From contig DASVCW010000041.1 of the NCBI GenBank assembly GCA_036381435.1, positions 1 to 64,000 of the forward strand: DNA of 64,000 bases, given 5' to 3'. This stretch comes from Fodinibius sp036381435 (lineage in GTDB: Bacteria > Bacteroidota > Rhodothermia > Balneolales > Balneolaceae). The position numbers and the translations under genes were made by a program. The notes under the pieces are model-generated. The model was not told where the DNA came from and made no database searches. It was given only the letters and a program-made list of their open reading frames with translations. This document shows, one piece after another, positions 53,244 to 61,780 of this stretch (position 1 is its first letter; every line of letters begins with the position of its first letter).

Positions 53244-53325
53244 TGAGCAAAAATTCGTGTCAAAATGGGTTGAATATTATAGAGCCATGAAGCTACAAAA
53301 ATCTGCCTAATGTTGCAGAAGAATA

Positions 53326-53392
53326 TGTTCGCGCAGAGTCGCTAAGGCGCAAAGTATTTTCTCTGCGGCCCTACGCCTTTGCGTGTCCTCGA
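53326..53392. repeat. CGCGCAGAG...GCCTTTGCGTG inverted repeat
   Basis: Arms GCAGAGTCGCTAAGGCGCAAAG and CTCTGCGG...CTTTGCGT in the gap between ruvB and metK, related to 48390-48484 and 54530-54597. Confidence 0.5.
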
Positions 53393-53403
53393 TTAATTAG
53401 CTT

Positions 53404-54417
53404 TCAACCAAAAAGATCACTCTCTCCTTTACCCGGCTCAACGCCTAAATATTGGAATGCTTTGGCAGTCGCGATGCGTCCCTTTGGCGTTCGCTGAAGA
53501 AAGCCTTCTTTAATAAGGTAGGGTTCATAGACTTCTTCAATAGTACCTTTGTCTTCACCTACTGCCACGCCAAGGGTTCCGAGTCCCACCGGACCGCCCT
53601 CATAATTTTCAATGATAGCCCTTAAAATGCGGATATCCATTTCATCCAGCCCGTTTTGATCTACATCAAGGGCATTAAGGGCTTTATCGGCAATTTGATT
53701 GTTGATGGTGTCCATTTCTTCGACCTGGGCAAAATCGCGAGTGCGGCGAAGAAGTTTATTCACAATACGCGGCGTACCCCGACTGCGACGCGCGATTTCA
53801 TGGGCACCTGTATCGGTAATGCCCATATTAAGGATGGAAGCTGTACGAAGGGCGATGCGCTGCAGCAATTCCACGTCGTAATAATCGAGCCGCATGTCGA
53901 TACCAAAACGTGCGCGGAGGGGAGCGGTAAGCAAACCTTTTCTCGTGGTTGCGCCCACCAGTGTAAAGTGGTTTAGTTCAATCTGAATGCTGCGGGCATT
54001 GGGACCTGAATCAATGACAATATCCAGCTTATAATCTTCCATCGCGGAGTACAGGTACTCCTCTACGACAGGATTAAGGCGATGAATTTCATCAATAAAT
54101 AGCACATCTCCGTCTTCGAGGTTGGTAAGCATTCCCGCCAAATCGCCCGCTTTTTCAAGCACAGGTCCGGTCGTTGGCTTGATCTGGACCTTCATCTCAT
54201 TGGCAATGATGTGCGCCAAGGTTGTTTTTCCCAGGCCGGGTGGGCCTGAGAGGATGACATGATCCAGCGCCTCACCCCTTTTTTGAGCAGCTTTTATAAA
54301 GATCGAAAGGTTTTTGATGATTTTTCGCTGCCCGATAAAGTCACCAATACTGCCGGGGCGCAAAGATTGCTCAAACTCTTCATCATTCTTCGAGGCGTTT
54401 AACAGCGGGTTTTGCAT
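53404..54417 (-). CDS. ruvB: Holliday junction branch migration DNA helicase RuvB
   Basis: 337 residues. AAA+ core: RPGSIGDFIGQ, Walker A ILSGPPGLGKTTLAH, Walker B VLFIDEIHRL, sensor GATTRKGLLTAPLRARFGI; the C-terminal winged helix ends RTPKGRIATAKAFQYLG. With RuvA it drives branch migration of Holliday junctions. ruvA and ruvC are not adjacent. No unusual residues. Confidence 0.97.
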   Translation of the reverse strand: MQNPLLNASKNDEEFEQSLRPGSIGDFIGQRKIIKNLSIFIKAAQKRGEALDHVILSGPPGLGKTTLAHIIANEMKVQIKPTTGPVLEKAGDLAGMLTNLEDGDVLFIDEIHRLNPVVEEYLYSAMEDYKLDIVIDSGPNARSIQIELNHFTLVGATTRKGLLTAPLRARFGIDMRLDYYDVELLQRIALRTASILNMGITDTGAHEIARRSRGTPRIVNKLLRRTRDFAQVEEMDTINNQIADKALNALDVDQNGLDEMDIRILRAIIENYEGGPVGLGTLGVAVGEDKGTIEEVYEPYLIKEGFLQRTPKGRIATAKAFQYLGVEPGKGESDLFG

Positions 54418-54529
54418 ATTTTGATTTAGGAATTATGAATTTTGATTTATGATTAGCCATTCGAAGTAATCAAAAATCTTCATTCAACAATAATAAATCA
54501 TTATTTGCAAAGTTTCGAAGAATATTTCG

Positions 54530-54597
54530 GGTTTCACGCAGAGGTGCAAAGACGGAGAAAACTTTTCTCTGCGCCTTAGCGGCTCTGCGTGATTTTT
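54530..54597. repeat. CACGCAGAGGTGCAAAG...CTCTGCGTG inverted repeat
   Basis: TTTCACGCAGAGGTGCAAAG pairs with CTTAGCGGCTCTGCGTGATT plus a TTTTTT tail: a stem-loop in the gap before ruvB that could also terminate the baeRF transcript on the plus-reading side. Same family as 53326-53392. Confidence 0.5.
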
Positions 54598-54600
54598 TTG

Positions 54601-55731
54601 CTACGAATACCGAAAGATGGCCGCTATGGAGGCATTATTGGGCATGTTGTCTTTATCGAGGGCATATACGTTGCCACTCTGGGTGATCGTTTTGATCGCG
54701 GCCATGTTAATTAAATCGTGCTCCCCGTTTTTGGGTTCGTTGCTGTGATGAACCACGTCACGATCGGGGTCAAACCAGCCCCAGCTATCCCCATCCAGTG
54801 AAACAAAGAGCGAATCTACTTTGCCGTAATAAGCAGCTTCTACAATTTTTGTAAGATTTTCGGACTGTTTTTCTGAATCGCTTAAATCGCCAAAGCGCTG
54901 CATATCCTCATACATATCTTTCAAAAAGTAGGATTGGATTTCTTCCCATCCCGCCTTTTTTATCTCATCATCACTCAACGGGTCAGGGTTCTCGGTAACT
55001 GCCTGATCCATCAGCCTGTTGTAGTGATTCACTTTTTTGTAAATAGCGACCGCCTCTTTTACCCCCGCCAAAATAAGCGGATCATTCCACTTTCTCAGAA
55101 TGGAAGTAACTTCATTTTCAACCGTTTTCAGGTAATTTTCAATGTCATCGCTTTCCAAAGAGCCATCACCCCAGCCTTGAAACATGGTTTGCGATCTGGA
55201 ATTTCCCCCGGAATAAATATTTTTCTCATAGACATTATACTGCCGGAATTCATCCATACTAAGGGGAGAATCATTGAGCTCAACATTTTCAGCATTTATG
55301 CGTGTACATCGAAGCAGACGAATATTTTTTTGGCTGAGAGTTAGCACGCAAAAAGTGCCTTCGAGCGAAATCATTGGCACCAGCGGAGTGATTAAAAAAT
55401 GATCGTCAACCAATATGCGCTCTTCAAAAGAGTGAGGGACGCGAAAATAATCGAAGCTTTCTTCGCTGATAAAAAGAGCTAATCCCTCATCATTTTGAGA
55501 CCAGAACGAAGGCTGATCAAGGAGCTTTTTGGGTTCAGTAAGAAGCTTTTCAATTTTTTGTTCGGGGATGTTATGTTCTCTAAGCTGGTTTTTTACTTCG
55601 TTTAATAAGTTTTTCAGTCGTATGGGATCTTGTTGAACTTCTTCACCCATTTTATGGGTAGGCAAATAAATTGAAATGCAGGTATCGTTTTCCTGATTAG
55701 CAAGATTGACGATTGTTTCACGCGTAATCAT
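54601..55731 (-). CDS. Bacterial archaeo-eukaryotic release factor (baeRF) family protein
   Basis: 376 residues. The opening NDTCISIYLPTHKMGEEVQQDP and the central VLTLSQKNIRLLRC fit the baeRF family 3-type proteins, bacterial relatives of eRF1 whose role may be ribosome rescue or hibernation (unproven). The C-terminal pelota-like part (YYGKVDSLFVSLDGDSWGWFD) is present. It has a strong Shine-Dalgarno (AGGAGGT, 6 bases before ATG), unusual in this window and a sign of good expression. Confidence 0.78.
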   Translation of the reverse strand: MITRETIVNLANQENDTCISIYLPTHKMGEEVQQDPIRLKNLLNEVKNQLREHNIPEQKIEKLLTEPKKLLDQPSFWSQNDEGLALFISEESFDYFRVPHSFEERILVDDHFLITPLVPMISLEGTFCVLTLSQKNIRLLRCTRINAENVELNDSPLSMDEFRQYNVYEKNIYSGGNSRSQTMFQGWGDGSLESDDIENYLKTVENEVTSILRKWNDPLILAGVKEAVAIYKKVNHYNRLMDQAVTENPDPLSDDEIKKAGWEEIQSYFLKDMYEDMQRFGDLSDSEKQSENLTKIVEAAYYGKVDSLFVSLDGDSWGWFDPDRDVVHHSNEPKNGEHDLINMAAIKTITQSGNVYALDKDNMPNNASIAAIFRYS

Positions 55732-55924
55732 ATATTGACCTCCTGTTAATTGAGTTAATCACTTAACTGATGAACAATAAAGGCGCAGGCAAGATTCAAA
55801 TTGGTTTTGGTTGGTTGAAAACGATTTATACAGCCAAAAGTTATTTATGTTGCAGGAACGAAATGGGAAAAACCAACAGTTATTCGAATAATTAATTTTT
55901 TAAAGTGAAGAATATGAGGCTCCA

Positions 55925-56299
55925 ATGCTTGGCCTTCGAACTACTATTTATAAAGTTGCAAACCTTGATGAAGCAAAAAAATGGTATGCGACAGTTTTTG
56001 AGACAGAACCTTATTTTGATGAACCTTTTTATGTGGGATTCAGCATTGGGGACTATGAACTGGGCCTGCTGCCGGAAGATGAATCAGCCAGAGAAAAATC
56101 TGATAATGTGTTAACCTACTGGGGAGTAAAGGATATAAAGAAGGAGTTTGAGCGGTTAATTGAACTTGGAGCCGCGGAACACGAAAGTCCTCAAAATGTA
56201 GGGGGTGAAGTTATGGTAGCTACCGTTAAAGACCCCTGGGGCAATTGTCTGGGCATTATTTATAATCCTGAGTTTAAACTAAGCAGCAACGAGTCGTAG
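55925..56299 (+). CDS. VOC family (glyoxalase/bleomycin-resistance-like) protein
   Basis: 124 residues; two beta-alpha-beta-beta-beta modules. Marks: TIYKVANLDEAKKWYATVFE at the start, VGFSIGDYELGLLP in the middle and VKDPWGNCLGIIYNPEF at the end. Substrate unknown; small stand-alone VOC proteins are often detoxification or resistance-like enzymes. Monocistronic. Confidence 0.88.
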   Translation: MLGLRTTIYKVANLDEAKKWYATVFETEPYFDEPFYVGFSIGDYELGLLPEDESAREKSDNVLTYWGVKDIKKEFERLIELGAAEHESPQNVGGEVMVATVKDPWGNCLGIIYNPEFKLSSNES

Positions 56300-56386
56300 A
56301 GTAAAAAGTGAAGTGAATGTTTTTGCGGTAATGTCTATTGTTATAGTTAAATCTTCGAATCTTCACCTTAACCAAATCTTCCCAAT

Positions 56387-56551
56387 ATGAGTGTTATCAG
56401 AGTAATATTTGCAATTATACTACCGCCACTTGGTGTTTTTCTAACGGTTGGAGTTGGCGGGGCGTTTTGGCTCAATATTCTGCTTACTATTTTGGGTTTT
56501 GTACCAGGCATTATTCACGCAATTTGGGTGATTGCTAAACATGATGAATGA
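56387..56551 (+). CDS. YqaE/Pmp3 family small membrane protein
   Basis: A 54-residue protein with two membrane helices: SVIRVIFAIILPPLGVFLTV and FWLNILLTILGFVPGIIHAI, joined by GVGGA. The LPPLGVFL and WLN-LLT-G--PG-IHA pattern is that of YqaE/Pmp3 proteins, which sit in the membrane and are linked to salt or low-temperature tolerance and membrane potential. It lies 88 bp downstream of the VOC gene. Start ATG 56387, stop TGA 56549-56551. Confidence 0.9.
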   Translation: MSVIRVIFAIILPPLGVFLTVGVGGAFWLNILLTILGFVPGIIHAIWVIAKHDE

Positions 56552-56702
56552 ATGGTATAAAATGGTATACAATATAGAGGTATATGGACTGCCTTTATAC
56601 CTATCATTTTTCTTTTTGATACTATTGTCTATGAAAATAATTTCCTGGAAATAACTGATCTCTTTTGGTAACCGGCTTTCTATTGAATAATGACTTGCTG
56701 TG

Positions 56703-56721
56703 AATACCAAATATTGGTATT
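56703..56721. promoter_or_regulatory. Palindromic operator upstream of parDE
   Basis: AATACCAA-ATA-TTGGTATT, perfect 8-bp arms, 22 bp before the antitoxin start. It is a likely binding site for the ribbon-helix-helix antitoxin. Inferred from position and symmetry. Confidence 0.55.
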
Positions 56722-56743
56722 TTAAATAAAAATACTTCAACAA

Positions 56744-56986
56744 ATGAGCAAAAATACATCCATATCATTAGGTAATTATTTTGAGGACTTCGTAAATAAA
56801 AAAATATCATCCGGAAGATATAGTTCCGTAAGCGAAGTAGTAAGAACAGGATTGCGATTGCTTGAAAATGAAGAGCAAAAACTTGAAAAATTAAGAGGCG
56901 CTCTGGATGAGGGTGAAAAGAGCAAAAAGCGTGAAAACTTTGATACCCAGGAGCATCTGCAGTCGCTGCATAACAAGCACGCATGA
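56744..56986 (+). CDS. parD: ParD-like ribbon-helix-helix antitoxin
   Basis: 80 residues. The N-terminal RHH part (TSISLGNYFEDFVNKKISSG followed by RYSSVSEVVRTGLRLLE) is the CC2985/ParD pattern; the C-terminal helix binds and neutralises the toxin. Overlaps the toxin gene by 4 bp (ATGA). A palindrome upstream suggests autoregulation. Confidence 0.9.
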   Translation: MSKNTSISLGNYFEDFVNKKISSGRYSSVSEVVRTGLRLLENEEQKLEKLRGALDEGEKSKKRENFDTQEHLQSLHNKHA

Positions 56987-57288
56987 AGAGGGCTTTGTAT
57001 CGAATAAGTGAAAAAGCCATAGCTGATCTCGAAGAAATATGGATATATACCTTTAAAAACTGGTCATTTGAGCAAGCTGACAGATACTACCATTCGATAA
57101 TTTCAGAGATAGAATTTATTGCAAACAATCCATCATTAGGAAAATCAATGGGCCATGTGAAAGAAGGATACCGGGCTTCAGAAGTTAAATCGCATTTAAT
57201 TTTTTACAAGACAGGAATTGATAATATTGTTGAGGTAGTTCGAATATTATATCAACGGATGGATATTGAAAACCGGCTAAATGATTAG
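56983..57288 (+). CDS. parE: ParE/RelE superfamily toxin
   Basis: 101 residues: RISEKAIADLEEIWIYTFKN ... GYRASEVKSHLIFYKTGIDNIVEVVRILYQRMD, the ParE consensus with the C-terminal VVRILYQRMD. ParE toxins poison DNA gyrase; relatives of RelE cut mRNA. Its ATG overlaps the antitoxin stop, so the two are co-translated. Confidence 0.9.
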   Translation: MKRALYRISEKAIADLEEIWIYTFKNWSFEQADRYYHSIISEIEFIANNPSLGKSMGHVKEGYRASEVKSHLIFYKTGIDNIVEVVRILYQRMDIENRLND

Positions 57289-57316
57289 CTTGTCTCTTCG
57301 CAAATAGCTTATTTCT

Positions 57317-57733
57317 ATGAAAACCACCAACTATTACAGCACCTTCATCGAAGTTGCCGAAGATTGTCCGGTTGATGCGGCTGAAAAACCGCCCCGGAGA
57401 AAACGAAAAACAGCTGTTCGGATGCAGTATGAAATGATTGCAAATCACCCCTATGAATATACTTCTGATGATGTGACTTTTGATGTTTTTGCCTTTAAGC
57501 AGGAAATTCCGCCAGCGAAACAAGCAACAGAAAGAGAACGGTTTTTCTCAAAGGGACGTGCCTGCCTGCGTTCATCAGCGCTTGGCAAACGGTATGGCTG
57601 GGGCATTCATTTTGATGTGGAGGGGAAAATGGCTCTTTATGGAGTTGAAACGGACGAATATGCCGGATTTATGAATGATAGAAATCTTGAACACTTACAA
57701 GCGATGCGTTCCACCGGTAATAAAACGCGTTAA
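57317..57733 (+). CDS. DUF6157 family protein
   Basis: 138 residues beginning KTTNYYSTFIEVAEDCPVD, with EMIANHPYEYTSDDVTFDVF and KGRACLRSSALGKRYGWGIH, matching my memory of DUF6157. No activity is known. It overlaps the end of the convergent DUF72 gene by 4 bp. Confidence 0.75.
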   Translation: MKTTNYYSTFIEVAEDCPVDAAEKPPRRKRKTAVRMQYEMIANHPYEYTSDDVTFDVFAFKQEIPPAKQATERERFFSKGRACLRSSALGKRYGWGIHFDVEGKMALYGVETDEYAGFMNDRNLEHLQAMRSTGNKTR

Positions 57734-58626
57734 AACATCTCTCCCTGGCTGTCATCATCGCCGGATTTTGGAATCTTTAAATCAGCCTCTGTCTCAGCAT
57801 TCATTTTTTTAATAAAATGCGCCGCCAACCGGGGTGATTCCCGCTCCTCATTCTGATGCACAAAAAAGTGGATTTTCTGCAATCCCTGATTTGTCCATGA
57901 CTTTAGCCGTTCTGCCCAATCATCCAGTCGTGAGTAATCGGTGGGGTGATTGGCACCTACGTAACGGATGAAGGCTTCATTGTTGGTGAGACGCATATGG
58001 AGTAAATCTCTTCTTCCGGCCGTATCGACAAGAACATTGGCTACATTATTTTCTTCCAAAAGTTTATATAGATCTTCAGCTATTTTTGGATCGTTGAACC
58101 AATCCGAATGCCGAAATTCTACAGCGAGAGGAAATCTCTCAGGCCAGAATTCTATAAAATCTCTGACCCTGTCGAAATACTTGGGAGCAAAGTTATCGCG
58201 TAATTGCAAAAAGCTGGTACCCAGTTTATCCTGAAAATGAGAGACACTGTTCAGGAAAGCTTCCGTTACATCCTGCACGTCCGATAACCATTTTCGATGA
58301 CTTATTTGTTGATTTAACTTGGGGAAAAATCGGAATTCACCCGGCACTTTTTCGTACCATGACGAAATTTGAGACCGGGAAAAAATTCGGTAAAAAGTGG
58401 CATTTAGCTCCACCGCATTGAACTGTGAGGAGTAGTACTCCAGCTCGTCTTTGGTGCCTCTCGGATAGAAACCTTTTAACTCCTGCCGGTTCCACTTGGC
58501 GCATCCCACATAGATCTCTGGTTTTCCTGAATTCCCAACATTTGAAAGAAGTTTAGCTGTTTCCGGATGATCTTCCGGAAGCGAAAAATCTATACTTTCC
58601 GGCTTTTCTACACTACCAAATTTCAT
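57730..58626 (-). CDS. DUF72 family protein
   Basis: 298 residues with a TIM-barrel-like DUF72 pattern: EIYVGCAKWNRQELKGFYPR, LNATFYRI, FKLPKLNQQISH-like FFPKLNQQISH, SFLQLRDNF, AVEFRHSDWF, and a late IHFFVHQNEERESPRLA. Cytoplasmic; function not established (metal-dependent hydrolase-like fold is suggested for the family). Monocistronic; the only odd point is the 3' overlap with the DUF6157 gene. Confidence 0.88.
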   Translation of the reverse strand: MKFGSVEKPESIDFSLPEDHPETAKLLSNVGNSGKPEIYVGCAKWNRQELKGFYPRGTKDELEYYSSQFNAVELNATFYRIFSRSQISSWYEKVPGEFRFFPKLNQQISHRKWLSDVQDVTEAFLNSVSHFQDKLGTSFLQLRDNFAPKYFDRVRDFIEFWPERFPLAVEFRHSDWFNDPKIAEDLYKLLEENNVANVLVDTAGRRDLLHMRLTNNEAFIRYVGANHPTDYSRLDDWAERLKSWTNQGLQKIHFFVHQNEERESPRLAAHFIKKMNAETEADLKIPKSGDDDSQGEMF

Positions 58627-58799
58627 AAGTTTATTTTTTAGTAAGTGAAGTTTGTGGTTACTGAAAAAATAAAACTTATTCTTTTATAAATTGATTCGGA
58701 TTCGGCGAAATTCATCTTGATAAATTTCAGAAGGATTCCACTCTAACCCTGTCAGGGTTGAATTGAAAGCAGATATACCAACTAAATTTCTCCGGTTAT

Positions 58800-59414
58800 T
58801 TATTGACTTCTAAGCGGTTCACCGCTTTCTGCCCAACGCCATTTCTCTAAAATAAGATTTATCCGCGGACCCATACCATCGGCATATTGGGGCGGATAAG
58901 CTGCCAATACATAAAACCAAACGCCTTCCTTAACATCCAGTGCTAAAAAGCCGAATGCTTCCCCTCTCAAATCATATAGCTTTTCTGCCCATGGGTGAAG
59001 CGCAGAATCTCCGGGAACTGCGTTATAACTTTTAGCAATTTCAGCCACCCTTTTATGAACTTCACTGCCCACTGAACCCGCCGGAAAAGCAAAAATTGTA
59101 AGTTGCGCATTTTTGTTAAGCCTGCCCCCGAAATTCGCCATAATGCTGATAGACTTTCCATTTTCCAAGTTAACCGTCTCTGTCACCATCTCGGCAGGAG
59201 CATAGGTAGAAAACTGTATAGGAAAATTTTCGGGAGGCTCCAGCAAATACATCCGCATGCTTTCAACCATTCCTTCAATACTGATTTGTACTTCAATGGT
59301 ATCGCCACGCGCGGCTATTTTTGGCTCAGGATTGGAAACCGCTTTTTCTTTTTCCGCAGCATTACAACTTATAAATATCGTGGCTGCCAACAGTATGAAA
59401 AAATATCTATTCAT
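58800..59414 (-). CDS. Hypothetical lipoprotein
   Basis: 204 residues; signal peptide FFILLAATIFISC with the acylated Cys at about residue 17. The mature part has beta-rich segments (IEVQISIEGMVESMRMYLLE) and a helical middle. It lies 29 bp downstream of the DUF2269-like membrane gene on the same strand, so probably in the same operon. No family recognised. Confidence 0.75.
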   Translation of the reverse strand: MNRYFFILLAATIFISCNAAEKEKAVSNPEPKIAARGDTIEVQISIEGMVESMRMYLLEPPENFPIQFSTYAPAEMVTETVNLENGKSISIMANFGGRLNKNAQLTIFAFPAGSVGSEVHKRVAEIAKSYNAVPGDSALHPWAEKLYDLRGEAFGFLALDVKEGVWFYVLAAYPPQYADGMGPRINLILEKWRWAESGEPLRSQ

Positions 59415-59443
59415 TAAATGATGATTAATGGATAAAAAATGAC

Positions 59444-59899
59444 TTAAAGAACCGGTTTAAAAACCATCACCCAAACTGCCGAAAACAGCAGAAGCAGGTT
59501 GATAGAAGTCAGTATTGTAAGCCTGCGCTGAAGGACTTGCAACTTGGAATCATCAGCATCATCCGATGCGGCTACTTCGGCCAGCTTTATACCAACCTTT
59601 TGCGTAACATTACTGCCCAGATATCCGGTTATTAGGATAACAGCAAGTCCCCAGATAATCCAGAAAGGAGCCCCAAACCCAAAAAACGCGGAAAGCACGA
59701 TACCCGCTATCAGTGTGGTAATTGCTGAGGGACCTATAACGGCCCTGCCAAAGAATTCACTTTGTCGCGCGATTGCCGCAAGTCCCGGACGATCCCGCTT
59801 TCTGGCCAATGCGATGTTAAGCATGCCAAGTGTAAAGACACTGCCGATCCATATAATAGCTGCTGCAATATGAATGAATTTGAATAAAAAATAAGCCAT
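59444..59899 (-). CDS. DUF2269-like four-helix membrane protein
   Basis: 151 residues, four helices (FIHIAAAIIWIGSVFTLGML; SAITTLIAGIVLSAFFGF; FWIIWGLAVILITGYLG; LTILTSINLLLLFSAVWVMV). The FKFIHIAAAIIWIGS start is typical of DUF2269/CopD-like proteins, often heme- or copper-related. Its start faces the ArsR operon across a 242-bp divergent region with two operator-like palindromes, so it may share the control of that regulator. Confidence 0.75.
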   Translation of the reverse strand: MAYFLFKFIHIAAAIIWIGSVFTLGMLNIALARKRDRPGLAAIARQSEFFGRAVIGPSAITTLIAGIVLSAFFGFGAPFWIIWGLAVILITGYLGSNVTQKVGIKLAEVAASDDADDSKLQVLQRRLTILTSINLLLLFSAVWVMVFKPVL

Positions 59900-60077
59900 G
59901 AGTTAAACATTTTTAGTTATCGCGAGCAGTACATTATCACGATAAAACTTAATAAAAGTTCAGGGAGTATTCACCGGTTCCGTTCTTTTCTTTGGTTTTT
60001 AAGGCGCTTCATACGTCGATTTTTTTGTTTTAAGATTAAAAAAGCATAATGCTTCTCTTAAAACAAAAATAATTTGC

Positions 60078-60119
60078 GTAACAAAATTGTTACATTTAGA
60101 TTAGTAACTAAATGGTTAC
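60078..60119. promoter_or_regulatory. Paired ArsR operators, GTAAC-N6-GTTAC
   Basis: GTAAC AAAATT GTTAC at 60078-60093 and GTAAC TAAATG GTTAC at 60104-60119: identical arms, identical 6-base spacers, 26 bp apart, and 22 bp before the ArsR start. They also sit in the divergent region facing the DUF2269-like gene. Operator function is inferred. Confidence 0.75.
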
Positions 60120-60141
60120 GTAATTATAATCTGTAGTGAAA

Positions 60142-60480
60142 ATGCAAAGAGATATTTTCCAGGCCATAGCAGACCCTACCCGCAGAGAAATTATTGGATT
60201 GCTGGCGGGGCAGGCACTTTCAGTGAATGATGTCGCTGAAAACTTCGATATTAGTCGTCCCGCTGTCTCCAAACACATCAAGATTTTGAATGAATGCGGG
60301 CTGGTAGTGATTAGAAAAAAAGGCCGCAAACGACTTTGCAGAGCTGATCCGCGTAAACTAAAAAAAGTGGCGGAATGGACTGAGCAGTATCGGAAGTTCT
60401 GGTCCCACAGGTTGGATGCGCTGGAAGCACTGCTGGCCGAAGAGGATGAACAAGCAAAAGAAAAGGATAATAAAACATAA
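60142..60480 (+). CDS. ArsR/SmtB family transcriptional regulator
   Basis: 112 residues from ATG 60142 (GTG 60136 is an alternative). Winged helix: IFQAIADPTRREIIGLLAGQ, SVNDVAENFDISRPAVSKHI and KILNECGLVVIRKKGRK. No metal-site cysteines, so it belongs to the non-metal group that partners with AHSA1/SRPBCC genes. It leads the operon with two SRPBCC genes (4-bp gap, then a 4-bp overlap). Two GTAAC-N6-GTTAC sites precede it. Confidence 0.92.
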   Translation: MQRDIFQAIADPTRREIIGLLAGQALSVNDVAENFDISRPAVSKHIKILNECGLVVIRKKGRKRLCRADPRKLKKVAEWTEQYRKFWSHRLDALEALLAEEDEQAKEKDNKT

Positions 60481-60483
60481 ACT

Positions 60484-60951
60484 ATGAATGCACAAAATCA
60501 CCGGGTAGCAAAATCAGAGATGCTAATTCGTAAACCTGTAAGCAAAGTTTTTGAAGCATTGGCCAATCCCGAAATTACTTCTAAATTCTGGTTTACCGAA
60601 GGCAGTGCCCGGCTGGAAGCGGGAAAAACCGTAGAATGGACCTGGGGACAATTTGGGGTTCAAGCCATCATTACGGTGACAGAGGTAAAGAGAAATGAGC
60701 TGATTCAATTTCAATGGCCTTCGGGTGAGAAAGAGTCTGATTTTAGAACAGTAGAAATATCGTTCGAATCCAAATCAGATCAAACCACCTTTGTACATGT
60801 CGTCGAAAGAGGTTTTGATAAAGATGAGGAAAACCTAATTGAACAAGTTGCCGGTCAAACAGAAGGGTGGGCACTGGTTTTATCAGCATTAAAAGCTTGG
60901 CTGGAGCATGGCATTAACCTGAATCTTATAAGCGACCATAAACCGGAATGA
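60484..60951 (+). CDS. SRPBCC/AHSA1 domain protein
   Basis: 155 residues of the START-like hydrophobic-cavity fold: EMLIRKPVSKVFEALANPEI at the start, FWFTEGSARLEAGKTVEWTW, and a C-terminal helix QTEGWALVLSALKAWLEHG. Related to activator-of-Hsp90-ATPase-like proteins; ligand unknown. It starts 4 bp after the ArsR stop; its stop overlaps the next start. Confidence 0.88.
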   Translation: MNAQNHRVAKSEMLIRKPVSKVFEALANPEITSKFWFTEGSARLEAGKTVEWTWGQFGVQAIITVTEVKRNELIQFQWPSGEKESDFRTVEISFESKSDQTTFVHVVERGFDKDEENLIEQVAGQTEGWALVLSALKAWLEHGINLNLISDHKPE

Positions 60952-61394
60952 GTGAAACAAGTAAAAAGAGTCATCCGAAAGTAAAAGTTATCAAAGATTT
61001 CAGGGCTTCGCCCCAAAAAGTGTTCGATGCCTGGCTTGATCCTTCAATCATCAGCCATTGGATGTTCGGTCCTGACGTTCGGGATGAAGAAATCATCAAG
61101 TTGGAAACAAATCCCGAAAAGAATGGAAAATTTTCATTTGTCGTGCGCAGGGGTGATGATGTAATTAACCATGTAGGCACCTACCTGGAAATAAATCGTC
61201 CCGAACGGCTGATTTTTACGTGGGGAATAGAAGGAGAGTCTGAGGAAGAAAGCGTGGTTAGCATTGGCATCACCTCTACTAAAAACGGATGCCGGCTTAC
61301 GCTGGTTCATGAAAATGTATGGACGGAATATGTCGATCGCACCAAAGCCGGCTGGACATTTATGCTGGAAAAGCTGAAAACCATAGCCGTATAG
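60948..61394 (+). CDS. SRPBCC/AHSA1 domain protein, second copy
   Basis: 148 residues, same fold: VIKDFRASPQKVFDAWLDPS, SHWMFGPDVRDEEI, NRPERLIFTWGIEG and the final AGWTFMLEKLKTIA. A typical AHSA1 family protein; ligand unknown. It overlaps the preceding gene by 4 bp, so the three genes form one operon. Confidence 0.88.
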   Translation: MSETSKKSHPKVKVIKDFRASPQKVFDAWLDPSIISHWMFGPDVRDEEIIKLETNPEKNGKFSFVVRRGDDVINHVGTYLEINRPERLIFTWGIEGESEEESVVSIGITSTKNGCRLTLVHENVWTEYVDRTKAGWTFMLEKLKTIAV

Positions 61395-61406
61395 TTCAAT
61401 AACAGT

Positions 61407-61480
61407 TACTCCGTGCCCACTGCGTAGCTCTGTGTAATTTCACAGAGATCACAAAGAATACACAGAGAACCGCTGAGAAA
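61407..61480. repeat. CACAGAGATCACAAAGAATACACAGAG repeat
   Basis: TGCGTAGCTCTGTGTAATTT pairs with CACAGAGATC and is followed by CACAGAGAACCGCTGAG. The same vocabulary appears at 49951-49995. It sits exactly at the junction where the truncated third SRPBCC gene begins. Confidence 0.5.
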
Positions 61481-61499
61481 TTTTTTATAACAAAAGCTT

Positions 61500-61763
61500 T
61501 TGATACGATGTGAACCGCCTCGCCTCTTAAGTTATACCTGGGGTGGAGATTCTGAAGTTACTTTTGAATTGATTCCACAAGATGAAGATATATTGCTTGT
61601 ACTTACTCATCGTCGTCTGGAGGATGCTGAAATGATAAGTGTTGCTGCCGGCTGGCATACTCATCTTGCTATTCTGGCGGATCAACTTAACGAACGACAG
61701 CCACGCGGGTTTTGGAGGGTGCATACTAAACTGGAGAATGAGTATAAAAAGCGGCTGGGATAA
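61500..61763 (+). pseudogene. 5'-truncated SRPBCC/AHSA1 gene remnant
   Basis: Only the second half of an AHSA1-like domain remains: EPPRLLSYTWGGDSEVTFEL, LVLTHRRLEDAEMISVAAGW, HTHLAILADQLNERQPRGFW. There is no ATG; the frame is open only from a TTG at 61500, and the N-terminal half of the domain is missing. A dispersed repeat occupies the spot where it should be. It is a decayed third member of the adjacent pair, or the remains of an unrelated insertion event. Confidence 0.7.
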
Positions 61764-61780
61764 CTCCGCGACAAGTGGGA

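Noticed and set aside
53244..53403. Possible SAM riboswitch before metK
   Set aside because: The leader is short and occupied by a CGCAGAG repeat; no conserved SAM-riboswitch core could be read.
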